A DNA stretch of 36,411 nt from Clostridia bacterium (GTDB taxonomy: Bacteria; Bacillota; Clostridia; Christensenellales; Borkfalkiaceae), in assembly GCA_029061495.1 (NCBI GenBank), contig JAIDRX010000057.1, positions 1-36,411 on the forward strand, given 5' to 3'. Shown piece after piece: positions 1 through 8,000 of this stretch. The notes under the pieces were generated by a model. That model saw nothing but the letters and a program-made list of their open reading frames with translations, made no database searches and was not told the DNA's origin. The translations under genes and the position numbers were made by a program. The first letter of the stretch is position 1; the number at the start of each line of letters is the position of its first letter.

Positions 1-78
1 ACTACCATTAAAAAATAATTCTACAAATATCATTATACCATATCGTTTTTTATTTTTCAAGATAATAACGGTGATTAA

Positions 79-107
79 TTGCAATAACGCAAAATTTGAA
101 GTATAAT
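79..107 (+). promoter_or_regulatory. sigma-A type promoter of serS
   Basis: A -35 box TTGCAA (79-84) and a perfect -10 box TATAAT (102-107) are separated by 17 bases. Transcription would start near 114, giving a leader of only about 22 bases that contains the serS ribosome site GGAGG (121-125). The leader is too short for a T-box, so no tRNA-sensing control is visible. Bases 1-78 contain nothing else that I recognise. Confidence 0.75.
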
Positions 108-135
108 TGTTTTATTAATCGGAGGATAAAGGCTA

Positions 136-1428
136 ATGATAGATATAAATCTCATACGTAACAACCCCGAGCTTGTAAAAGAGAATATCAGAAAAAAGTT
201 TCAGGACAAAAAGCTTCCCCTTGTTGACGAGGTAATCGCGCTCGATAAAAAGAAACGCGAGTACCAGACCAAGATAGACGAGCTCCGCGCAAATCGCAAC
301 GTCCTTGCAAAGAGCATAGGCGCATTGATGCGCGAGGGCAAAAAGGAAGAGGCGGAGAAGGCAAAGAAAGAGTCTGCCGATAATAACGCGCAAATTGTTT
401 TTCTTGAAGAAGACTGCGCCGAAATAGAAAAAAATCTTAAAAAAGATATGATGGCTATACCCAATATAATCGCGGACGACGTCCCCGTCGGCAAGGATGA
501 CAGCCAAAACGTTCAGGGTAAAGTCTTTTTAGAGGCTAAGGAAAAGGATTTTGAAGTTCCTTACCACCTCGATATATTAGAGAGCTTAAACGGCATCGAT
601 TTAGATTCCGCGCGCCGTACAAGCGGAAACGGCTTCTATTACCTTACAGGCGATATCGCAAGGCTTCATTCCGCAGTCTTAACCTACGCGCGCGACTTTA
701 TGATAGACAAGGGCTTCACTTACTGCATACCGCCCTTTATGATTCGTAGCGACGTCGTTTCCGGCGTTATGAGCTTTGAAGAAATGGAAGGTATGATGTA
801 TAAAATAGAGGGCGAGGACCTGTATTTAATCGGTACGTCGGAACACTCTATGATAGGCAGGTTTATGGGCGAAGTTCTGCCCGAAAACGCCTTGCCTCAA
901 ACACTCACTTCGTATTCGCCCTGTTTCAGAAAGGAAAAAGGCGCGCACGGCATAGAGGAGCGCGGCATTTATCGCATACACCAGTTTGAAAAGCAGGAAA
1001 TGATAGTCATCTGCAAGCCTGAGGAAAGCGACTATTGGTACGAAAAACTTTGGAACTACACGGTAGAGCTTTTCGTATCTATGGAAATCCCCGTAAGACA
1101 GCTTATCTGCTGCTCGGGCGATTTGGCAGACTTAAAGTACAAGAGCTGCGATATAGAGGCGTGGAGTCCTCGCCAGAAAAAGTACTTCGAGGTGGGAAGC
1201 TGCTCCAACCTCACCGACGCTCAGGCAAGGCGCCTCGGTATAAGGTATAAAAACTCGCAGACAGGCAAAAACGAGTACGCGCACACTTTAAACAATACTG
1301 TAGTTGCTCCCCCGAGAATGTTAATTGCCTTCCTTGAAAACCATTTACAACCCGACGGAAGCGTATACATCCCCGAAGTCTTGCGCAAGTACATGGGCGG
1401 TAAAGATAAAATAGTTCCTAAAAAATAA
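136..1428 (+). CDS. serS: serine--tRNA ligase
   Basis: Class II aminoacyl-tRNA synthetase that charges tRNA-Ser in the cytoplasm. The 430-residue length is normal. Residues about 28-105 form the Lys/Glu-rich coiled-coil arm that binds the tRNA-Ser long variable arm. The catalytic core shows motif 2 (PCFRKEKGAHG, about 262-272), the CCSGDLADLKYKSCDIEAW segment that shapes the serine pocket, and motif 3 near the C-terminus (VVAPPRMLIAFLENH). The start is ATG 136, preceded by GGAGG at 121-125 and AAAGG closer in. It is monocistronic, between its own promoter and a hairpin terminator. Oddity: the active-site loop reads GTSEHSMIG where typical bacterial enzymes have PTAEVP; TSEH/TAEH forms are usual in archaeal-type SerRS, so this may be a divergent lineage of the enzyme. 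Identity as SerRS is secure. Confidence 0.96.
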   Translation: MIDINLIRNNPELVKENIRKKFQDKKLPLVDEVIALDKKKREYQTKIDELRANRNVLAKSIGALMREGKKEEAEKAKKESADNNAQIVFLEEDCAEIEKNLKKDMMAIPNIIADDVPVGKDDSQNVQGKVFLEAKEKDFEVPYHLDILESLNGIDLDSARRTSGNGFYYLTGDIARLHSAVLTYARDFMIDKGFTYCIPPFMIRSDVVSGVMSFEEMEGMMYKIEGEDLYLIGTSEHSMIGRFMGEVLPENALPQTLTSYSPCFRKEKGAHGIEERGIYRIHQFEKQEMIVICKPEESDYWYEKLWNYTVELFVSMEIPVRQLICCSGDLADLKYKSCDIEAWSPRQKKYFEVGSCSNLTDAQARRLGIRYKNSQTGKNEYAHTLNNTVVAPPRMLIAFLENHLQPDGSVYIPEVLRKYMGGKDKIVPKK

Positions 1429-1441
1429 GCTTAAATATACT

Positions 1442-1472
1442 AAAAAAGCCCGCTTATATAGCGGGCTTTTTT
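1442..1472. terminator. bidirectional intrinsic terminator between serS and the VOC gene
   Basis: Stem GCCCGCT (1448-1454) / AGCGGGC (1460-1466) with loop TATAT, flanked by six A on the left and six T on the right. It therefore has a U-tract in both directions and serves the convergent genes serS (+) and the VOC gene (-). Confidence 0.9.
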
Positions 1473-1483
1473 ATTGTAGTTTA

Positions 1484-1885
1484 TTAACGGTTAAACGGTT
1501 TATTGAAAGAACCTATTTCAACGAGGTTGCCTTCGGGGTCGGCAATATAGCAAGTTCTTTGTCCCCACGGCTCGTTGGTAGGTTCAAGCACGGGAGTCGC
1601 GCCTTTACTGATTACCTCTGCAAAACGTTTATCAACTTCCTCAAAGGTGTCTACGTACAATGCAATTTCAAAATGTCCGTTGAGACCCTTGATATATTCG
1701 TACTTTCTATTTGTCATGCGTTCAAAATTATTTCTGCCATACAGCATAAACAACGTTCCGTCTTTAATCAAATAGACGTTTTCAGTATCTTCACTTTCCT
1801 TAATTTCAAATCCCAAAACGTCGCGGTAAAACCGCACCATTGTTGCCATATCGTTTACTAATAATCCGAATCCGTCAAGCTTCAT
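1484..1885 (-). CDS. VOC (glyoxalase/bleomycin-resistance fold) family protein
   Basis: A 133-residue protein with the vicinal-oxygen-chelate fold: two beta-alpha-beta-beta-beta modules. Module 1 begins GFGLLVNDMATMVRFYRDVLGF; module 2 begins HFEIALYV and ends YIADPEGNLVEIGSF, the common C-terminal VOC signature with the metal-ligand Glu in NLVEIG. The His of HFEIALYV fits another ligand, whereas the first-strand ligand position carries a hydrophobic residue, so metal binding may be incomplete. Substrate cannot be told; the family includes dioxygenases, thiol transferases and drug-binding proteins. It follows the 1899-2609 gene by 13 bases and is probably co-transcribed with it. GAGG lies about 11 bases upstream of the ATG. 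Confidence 0.85.
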   Translation of the reverse strand: MKLDGFGLLVNDMATMVRFYRDVLGFEIKESEDTENVYLIKDGTLFMLYGRNNFERMTNRKYEYIKGLNGHFEIALYVDTFEEVDKRFAEVISKGATPVLEPTNEPWGQRTCYIADPEGNLVEIGSFNKPFNR

Positions 1886-1898
1886 AATTTTCTCAACC

Positions 1899-2609
1899 TC
1901 ACTTTAACAACTTCTTTAATTTGTTTGCGGTTAAAAACGAAATTTTAAACTGCTTGTCCCTTAGCTTTTTCAAAGAGGCGGCAGTAAACCTCTTGTCTAC
2001 CGCAAGATATAAAACTATTTCGCTTTTCAGCTGAGTATCGAATTCTATAAGCTGTTCGGCGGTAAAACTTCCGTTACGAATTTCAAGCAAAGCGCACGCG
2101 TAAAAATTTACAAGCTCTGAACATAGACTTTCAAAAACGTAGTTGTAAATCTCGCGCGCAAGCTTAGCTTTAACCTCTTTAAATGCTTTGCAAGCATGCA
2201 AAATTCCGCCGCACCTATCCGCACACGGCAAAACTTCTTTATTGAGAGTAAAGGGGGTAAGGTCGCATTTTATAACGCTTTTGCACTGCATAGCGGCGGA
2301 AACCGAACATAAAAACAAATCCGCACTGTCTATTCCGTCCGCACCCTTGAAAGCTGATGTCTTATAAGCCGCGCCGTCTGAAAACGCGATAATATCCTCT
2401 TTAGCGCTATCCGCCAAATCCAAAAGCGGCTGCAAATCATTAACGCTTACGCCGCCGCAAATTACCGTGTACTTCCCGTTAGCTTTCTTTAAAGCGCGCT
2501 GAAACTCCGCGGTGTCGGCGCAAGAAATAAGCTCGGCTTTTTCATACTGTAATTCGTCAAAATTTTTCGCCGTTTGAGAATAAACGACAACTGTCAACAA
2601 TTTTTTCAT
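1899..2609 (-). CDS. conserved-looking protein of unknown function
   Basis: A soluble 236-residue protein that I do not recognise. It has an N-terminal Rossmann-like start (KKLLTVVVYSQTAKNFDELQ), a glycine turn in VICGGVSVNDLQPLLDLA, several Cys in the middle (CADRCGGILHAC, about residues 129-140) and a Lys-rich alpha-helical C-terminus. There is no signal peptide or membrane helix. The N-terminal half resembles the layout of nucleotide-sugar-binding alpha/beta proteins, but I see no catalytic motif. Its promoter is perfect consensus and the ATG lies 8 bases after the -10 box, so the mRNA is likely leaderless; no Shine-Dalgarno site is present. Probably bicistronic with the VOC gene. Confidence 0.6.
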   Translation of the reverse strand: MKKLLTVVVYSQTAKNFDELQYEKAELISCADTAEFQRALKKANGKYTVICGGVSVNDLQPLLDLADSAKEDIIAFSDGAAYKTSAFKGADGIDSADLFLCSVSAAMQCKSVIKCDLTPFTLNKEVLPCADRCGGILHACKAFKEVKAKLAREIYNYVFESLCSELVNFYACALLEIRNGSFTAEQLIEFDTQLKSEIVLYLAVDKRFTAASLKKLRDKQFKISFLTANKLKKLLK

Positions 2610-2617
2610 ACCAAAAA

Positions 2618-2646
2618 ATTATAATACAAACGCGCATAATTGTCAA
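2618..2646 (-). promoter_or_regulatory. perfect-consensus promoter of the 1899-2609 gene, leaderless geometry
   Basis: On the minus strand TTGACA (2646-2641) and TATAAT (2623-2618) are exactly 17 bases apart. Only 8 bases (2617-2610) lie between the -10 box and the ATG at 2609, so the predicted +1 falls within one or two bases of the start codon. Confidence 0.85.
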
Positions 2647-2664
2647 GGGCGGGGCGGCTTACGG

Positions 2665-2693
2665 TTGATATTCAAAATTTATTGTGTTATAAT
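2665..2693 (+). promoter_or_regulatory. extended -10 promoter of the exonuclease gene
   Basis: TTGATA (2665-2670), 17-base spacer, and TGTTATAAT with TATAAT at 2688-2693. It is back-to-back with the minus-strand promoter at 2618-2646; the two -35 boxes are 18 bases apart. Confidence 0.8.
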
Positions 2694-2722
2694 GTAACTA
2701 TAAATTAAACGATGGGTAAAGT

Positions 2723-3676
2723 ATGAACTTATTATTTTTTGATATAGAGTGCGCGTGCGTGCGCAAAAACGTTGCCAAAATATGCGCTTTCGGCTACGTG
2801 CTCTGCAACAAAAAATTCAAGATATTAAAAAAGGAAGATATTTTAATCAACCCACGCGGCGAGTTCCGCTTAACCGACAGAAACGGCGGCAAGGGTTTAG
2901 TTCTTCCGTACGCGTATGAAGACTTCGTCAAATACCCTCGTTTCAGCAAAGTGTACAAGCGCATAAAGGCAATGCTTGAAAATAAAAACAACGTCATTTT
3001 AGGGCACTCTACCATAAACGACGTAAAGTATTTGAATCTAGAAACAAAGCGCTTCCAGCTTCCGTCGTTCGAGTTTACCTATTCCGACAGCCAGCTTTTA
3101 TATATGACTTACATAAACGACTTTTCGCGTCAGCTTGGGCTTGAACACATTGCAAGCAACCTCGGCGTAGAGTTTACACCGCATCGCGCGGCTGACGACG
3201 CTTACGCCACTATGAAGGTGGTCGAGGCCATGTGTAATGAACAAAACTGCGGCTATCACGAGCTTGCGCACCGCTTGCGTTTAAAGGAAGGGAAAATTAC
3301 TAACTACACCATAACCGCGCCTTCGTCGCACGCAATGCGCAGCCACAGCGCGCAGACCCGCGCCCTAAAGCGCGAGCGCGCAAAAATTCACACTCAGTTT
3401 TTCTCGTATTTAGGTAAGCTGAAAGAGAATAAAGAGGGCAAATTCAAAGGCAAAATTTTCACCTTTTCACGCGGTATAGAGGACGATTTAGAGCTTTCAA
3501 AGCGCCTTGCGGACGAAATTTACGCGTGCGGCGGAATATATTCGATGCACATAACCCATTGCCACTATTTTATTGCGGAAAAGGGCGACACGTCCCCGCG
3601 CACGGTAAACGCGTTGAAAATTCCGCGTATACAGGTTATAGATATTGCAGAGTTGGAGGCTATGCTCCGTGATTAA
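2723..3676 (+). CDS. DEDDh 3'-5' exonuclease (DnaQ-like) with C-terminal BRCT-like domain
   Basis: A 317-residue predicted exonuclease of the DNA polymerase III epsilon superfamily. Exo I is FFDIECA with D7 and E9. Exo II is GHSTINDVKYL (about 94-104). Exo III is HRAADDAYAT with H154 and D159, the H-x4-D of DEDDh enzymes. The last 75 residues (about 243-317, from GKIFTFSRGIEDD through GGIYSMHITHCHYFIAEK to the ALKIPRIQVI segment) look like a BRCT domain, which would bind DNA ends or a partner. The role in repair or proofreading is inference. The start ATG 2723 has only a weak ribosome site (GGGTAAAG). It overlaps the next gene, suggesting translational coupling. Confidence 0.85.
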   Translation: MNLLFFDIECACVRKNVAKICAFGYVLCNKKFKILKKEDILINPRGEFRLTDRNGGKGLVLPYAYEDFVKYPRFSKVYKRIKAMLENKNNVILGHSTINDVKYLNLETKRFQLPSFEFTYSDSQLLYMTYINDFSRQLGLEHIASNLGVEFTPHRAADDAYATMKVVEAMCNEQNCGYHELAHRLRLKEGKITNYTITAPSSHAMRSHSAQTRALKRERAKIHTQFFSYLGKLKENKEGKFKGKIFTFSRGIEDDLELSKRLADEIYACGGIYSMHITHCHYFIAEKGDTSPRTVNALKIPRIQVIDIAELEAMLRD

Positions 3677-4952
3677 TTTGCCCGAAGAATTTTTAAAGCG
3701 AATGAGCCGTCAGCTTTCAAAGGAGAGCTTTGACGGCTTTTTAAAAAGCTACGACCGACCGCCCGAACGAGCTATCCGCGTGAACACGCTTAAAATTTCG
3801 GTTGAGGACTTCAAAAAACTTGCGCCGTTTTCGCTCGAGCCTGTGCCTTGGGAGAAAAACAGCTTTTACGTTGAAAGCGAGGGCTTAGGCAAAACAATTT
3901 ACCATGCTGCGGGCGCGTATTACGTACAGGAGCCTTCCGCCGCAAGCGTTGCGCCTCAGCTTGAAGTCAAGAGTGGAGAAAGGGTGTTGGACTTGTGTTC
4001 AGCCCCCGGCGGCAAGGGTACTCAACTTGCACAATATTTAGGCGGCAACGGCGTTATAATTTTAAACGAAATAAATTTCAAACGCGCCCAGATACTTTTG
4101 TCTAACGTTGAAAGGCTGGGTATTAAAAATGCGGTTGTAACCTGCGCCCCGCCCGAGGAGCTTGCGACTGCGTTTGGCGAGTACTTTGATAAAATTCTCG
4201 TTGATGCGCCTTGCTCGGGCGAAGGGATGTTCAAAAAAGAGCCCAACGCTATCCCCGAGTGGAGCGTTGAAAACGTTAAAAAGTGCTCCGCTCGGCAAAG
4301 AGACATTTTAGATAACGCATACTTAATGCTTGCTAACGGCGGCAGACTTGTCTACTCAACCTGTACGTTCGCGCCCGAGGAGGACGAGGAGCAGACAGAC
4401 TGGTTTTTAAAAACTCACGGCTGTCTGCCCGTCAAAAGCAAAAAGCTTTATCCGCACGAGGTGCGCGGGGAGGGGCATTTTTATCAAGTTTACGATAAGC
4501 GCGCAGGCGGTAAAAACGATATTCAAAACTTAATTCCGTCGGCTGATAAAAAGCTTTTATCCATATATAAAGAGTGGGAAAAAGAGAATTTAAAAATCAC
4601 CTTTTCAAACATTTTATCCGTCGGGCAAAAGCTGTATTCACTACCAGAGAATATGCCGCAAATGAATAAAAATATCCAGATACTCTGCGCGGGAGTTTTC
4701 CTCGGCGAGGTTGACGGAGGGCGGTTTCAACCTGCGCACGCGCTTGCAATGTGTTTAAAATCAGGCGAAGTAAATTGCGTTGAAGTTGACGAAAGCACCG
4801 CCCTGAATTATCTACGAGGACTAACCTTTGACTGCGAAAGCGGAAAGGGATGGAGGCTTGTAGCTTATAATAATTTACCGCTCGGCTGGTGTAAGGTATC
4901 GGACGGAGTTGCAAAAAACCATCTACCCAAAGGACTGCGCATTAATAAATAA
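3669..4952 (+). CDS. RsmF/NSUN-family rRNA (cytosine-C5) methyltransferase
   Basis: SAM-dependent RNA m5C methyltransferase of the RsmB/RsmF/NSUN family. It starts with a short PUA/N1-like segment (LPEEFLKRMSRQL) and then the Rossmann fold: motif I LDLCSAPGGKGTQLAQ, motif IV LVDAPCSGEGMFKKEP with its Pro-Cys, and motif VI YSTCTFAPEEDE with the Thr-Cys catalytic cysteine. The C-terminal third matches the RsmF RNA-binding extension. I chose GTG 3669 as the start: GGAGG lies at 3655-3659, nine bases upstream, and the homologous N-terminus begins at VINLPEEF; an upstream ATG at 3645 has no ribosome site. The result is 427 residues and an 8-base overlap with the exonuclease gene. The rRNA target cannot be read from sequence. 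Confidence 0.9.
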   Translation: MINLPEEFLKRMSRQLSKESFDGFLKSYDRPPERAIRVNTLKISVEDFKKLAPFSLEPVPWEKNSFYVESEGLGKTIYHAAGAYYVQEPSAASVAPQLEVKSGERVLDLCSAPGGKGTQLAQYLGGNGVIILNEINFKRAQILLSNVERLGIKNAVVTCAPPEELATAFGEYFDKILVDAPCSGEGMFKKEPNAIPEWSVENVKKCSARQRDILDNAYLMLANGGRLVYSTCTFAPEEDEEQTDWFLKTHGCLPVKSKKLYPHEVRGEGHFYQVYDKRAGGKNDIQNLIPSADKKLLSIYKEWEKENLKITFSNILSVGQKLYSLPENMPQMNKNIQILCAGVFLGEVDGGRFQPAHALAMCLKSGEVNCVEVDESTALNYLRGLTFDCESGKGWRLVAYNNLPLGWCKVSDGVAKNHLPKGLRINK

Positions 4953-4960
4953 TGTATATA

Positions 4961-4997
4961 AAAAACGGCTTGGACGAAAAGTCCAAGCCGTTTTATT
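4961..4997. terminator. bidirectional intrinsic terminator
   Basis: An 11-base perfect stem ACGGCTTGGAC (4965-4975) / GTCCAAGCCGT (4981-4991), loop GAAAA, with A-tract before and T-rich tract after. It separates the convergent rsmF-like gene and the large surface protein gene. Confidence 0.92.
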
Positions 4998-5004
4998 GTT
5001 TTAA

Positions 5005-8000
5005 TTATTCAGCGGGTTTATCGCTTTCGTCAGCAGGCTGTTCGCCTTGCTCGCTTTCAGTAGCAGCTTCTCCGCTTTCTGCGGGAGCCTCGGTCGTTTC
5101 GGTTACTTCCTCGGAAGGCTCCGCAACTTCTTCCGCAGTCTGTTCGTCAGCGGGCTCAGCAACCGTTTCGGTAGCAGGTTGAGCCTCAACGTTTTCTGCA
5201 GGCGCTTCCGCGCTTTCGCTTTCGGTTGCTGCAGGGTTTTCAACCTCGTCGTACTCGTCAGCGGTGATGCGCAGTTTTCTCATATAGCGGTTGCGCTGCT
5301 GATAGTTATTTTTGCCGCTTACCTTGTTTCTGCGCGACTTCTTAATCATATCCTTGACAAGTATCGCCATAAGCGCAAACAGCATGGCTACAACAAGCAC
5401 GATAGAGGAGATAAGCAACCAAACGGTGGTATTGTTCTTGTCTTTGTCTCCGTTGTCGGTATCTCCGCCGTCGGAAGCCGTTCCTGTGTTTATCGAGTGG
5501 TCCAACACCCCATAGTCCGCAAATACGTAATACTTGTCTCCGTCCTTAACCTGAAGGTAAGCAAGCTTTTCATCGTTTTCGTAGGTGTATTCGTAACCCG
5601 TCGAGTTAGCGTCGGCAACGTCCTTGTTGAAGGGCTTGAAGTTTACCGAGTCGTAGAAGCTGTAGTTATAGTAGTACGCCGTGTAGTTTTTAAGAATTTC
5701 CACTCCGTCTATATCTGCCTGTGTCAGCTCGCCGCTGTCGATAAAGCCTTTTACAAGATTCCTGTAATAGTCGATATTTTCGGTGGAGGTAGGCGCGCCC
5801 TTCAAAAGTCCTTTACTTGAAAGAAGCCTTTGGTAAGCCGTGATAATTTCAGACTCGTAAGCGTTTTTAACAGTATCATCGTCGTACTTGTAATAGCTGT
5901 AATCGAATATTACACAGCTACCTAAAGCGCTTGCGTCCTTTGTTACGTTTCCTTCTTTGTCAACGCCCGTACTCTCGCGTGAACCGCTCCAAAGCTCCAA
6001 GCGGTAGCTCTTGCTTTCACTGCCGGTATGAATTACGAAGTTAACCGTAGCTTCCTTACCTGTTTCGTCGTTACGCGCGTCGATAACTGCTTTAAACTCC
6101 TCTGCAAGTTCAGTGCGGTCGTATTTAGCGTACTCGGTATCGAAGGGGGTAACTTCAACGGTTGACTTACCGTTTACGATATAGTAGTACTTTTCGCCTC
6201 TGAATTCATAAATCTTTTCTTCCTTGCCGTTTACAGTTGCAACGAGGAAGCAGTCGGCTTCCGTCTTGTCGGCTTTGTAGTAGGTTTCACCATCTACAAG
6301 GTTTTCAAAGTTTACGGCGTTTCCGTCTTTATCGTAATAGCTTACGCCGCGGTCTTTGTAAACTCTCTTATAGTTCCAGGTGTTTGCAAACAGCTTTCCG
6401 TCCTTGTCCTCGTACAGACCGTCGTCGCGCAGGTAATACAAAACGTTTGCTTTCTGCTCTGCAAGGGTCGCGTCGTCTTTAAGGTCTGCTTTAAGCACGT
6501 TTCCGTCCACGTCGTAGCGGAAGGTGTAGGAGGGAGCGGTATACTTAATAACGCTCTTGCCGTTGCTCGTTTCTGTAAGGTAAATATACGCAACAGCGCC
6601 CGCGCTTACTTTAACTTTAACGCTTACGGTCGTGTAGCTGTCTGCGGCAAAGGTCTTGTCGGTTGCCGCTATAAAGCCGTAGTTTAAAGCCTGTTTACGC
6701 GTGTAGTAGGTTTTGTTTTCGTCGTATTCGTCGTTTTCGCCAACCTGTACGTACTTGCCATCATCATCTTTAGTGTAACAAGTTTTATAAGTGTCTTTGT
6801 CGGCTTTCTTGTTTTCGCAGTAATAATTTCTAAGCGAATCGTTTAAGATAATCAGCGGTTGAACGGAGGAGGTGCCGAAAACTTCATTCCACTTGCCTAT
6901 CGCAGTGGTAGAAGTTGCGCCGAAGCTTGTAAGCACTTTATTGTACCAGTCCGCGGAATCATAGGTATTAACGTAATCTTTATTGATAAGTCCCGCCGAA
7001 GCGTTCGTATCGATATCGTCGAAGGGAAGGGTAACCGAGCCGTTATTAATGATGTACGAGCTGCCGCCGTTTACACCCTCATAATTTGCAGGCTTTGCGG
7101 GAGCGTTCTCTATCGCATGCTGCTGGCTTCCGTAAACTTCGTCAAACTTTTCAAGAGTTTTTTCTTCTTCCTCACTAATGGTTAAAGAAGCGGTATAAGT
7201 TCCGCTGCCCGTGTGAGCGAAGGTGTCTTTGTCCGTTTCAAAAAACTGCGCATTTGTAAGCGCAATCCAGCCGGGCTTGTACGCGCTTGCCGAAGTATCT
7301 TTAATAGTCGTATTGCCGAAGCTGAAATCGATCACAATGTTTTTTGCCGTGTCCTTCAATTCGTTTTTAACGAAGAGGAAGCACTGCGCCCAACCGTCGT
7401 AAACGTCCTTGTTGTCGTCGTCTATGTTAACGGCAGAGTCCTTAGTGTTTACGGTAAACGAAGAAGTGTTTTCGTCGTTGTCCTTTTCGTAAACCTTAAC
7501 GGTTGCCGTTCCCTCGTTCGAAGTCTTTACCCAGAAAGAGATAATGTAATAGCTTTCGGGATCAACGGGCACCGTGGTAGAAGCAGTATACGCCGCGCCG
7601 TTTGCCGAAAGCATAACAAGCATATCGGCAGTAGCGTCAATCTTGGGCAACTCTGTAGCTTTTGCCAAAGCCGTTGTCAACGTTTCGAAGTAATCCGTAT
7701 CGTTTGAAGTAAACTTGTGATCCGCCTTAACGAGTGCAAGTAAGTCATTGCTTGTGTCGCGCGCGGTAAAGTCCTTGGGGAGCTTTGCACCGCTTGCGTC
7801 TGGTGACGAGGTAAAGCCTAACAGTTTTCCGCCGAACGAATTTGCCGTAGCGTATTCGTCTTCATCAACGGTAAGTCCCGCGGTAGCACCTGTTAAGTGG
7901 AATACATCGTGCGTGTCTTCCGAAGCTAAATCAAGCAGGTACTTAAAGCATTCGGAGAAGCCTTTCGTCATTTCGACGTCGTTTCTTACATAGCTGTCCG

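Noticed and set aside
114-135. T-box riboswitch before serS
   Set aside because: The leader predicted from the promoter is about 22 bases long, far too short for a T-box, and there is no specifier stem or terminator.
5047-5820. Long open frame (257 codons) antisense to the giant surface protein gene, and several shorter ones across 5000-9250
   Set aside because: The sense frame has a signal peptide, coherent domains, a ribosome site and a membrane anchor. The antisense frames have no ribosome sites and low-complexity, unlikely proteins; they arise from codon bias of the sense gene.
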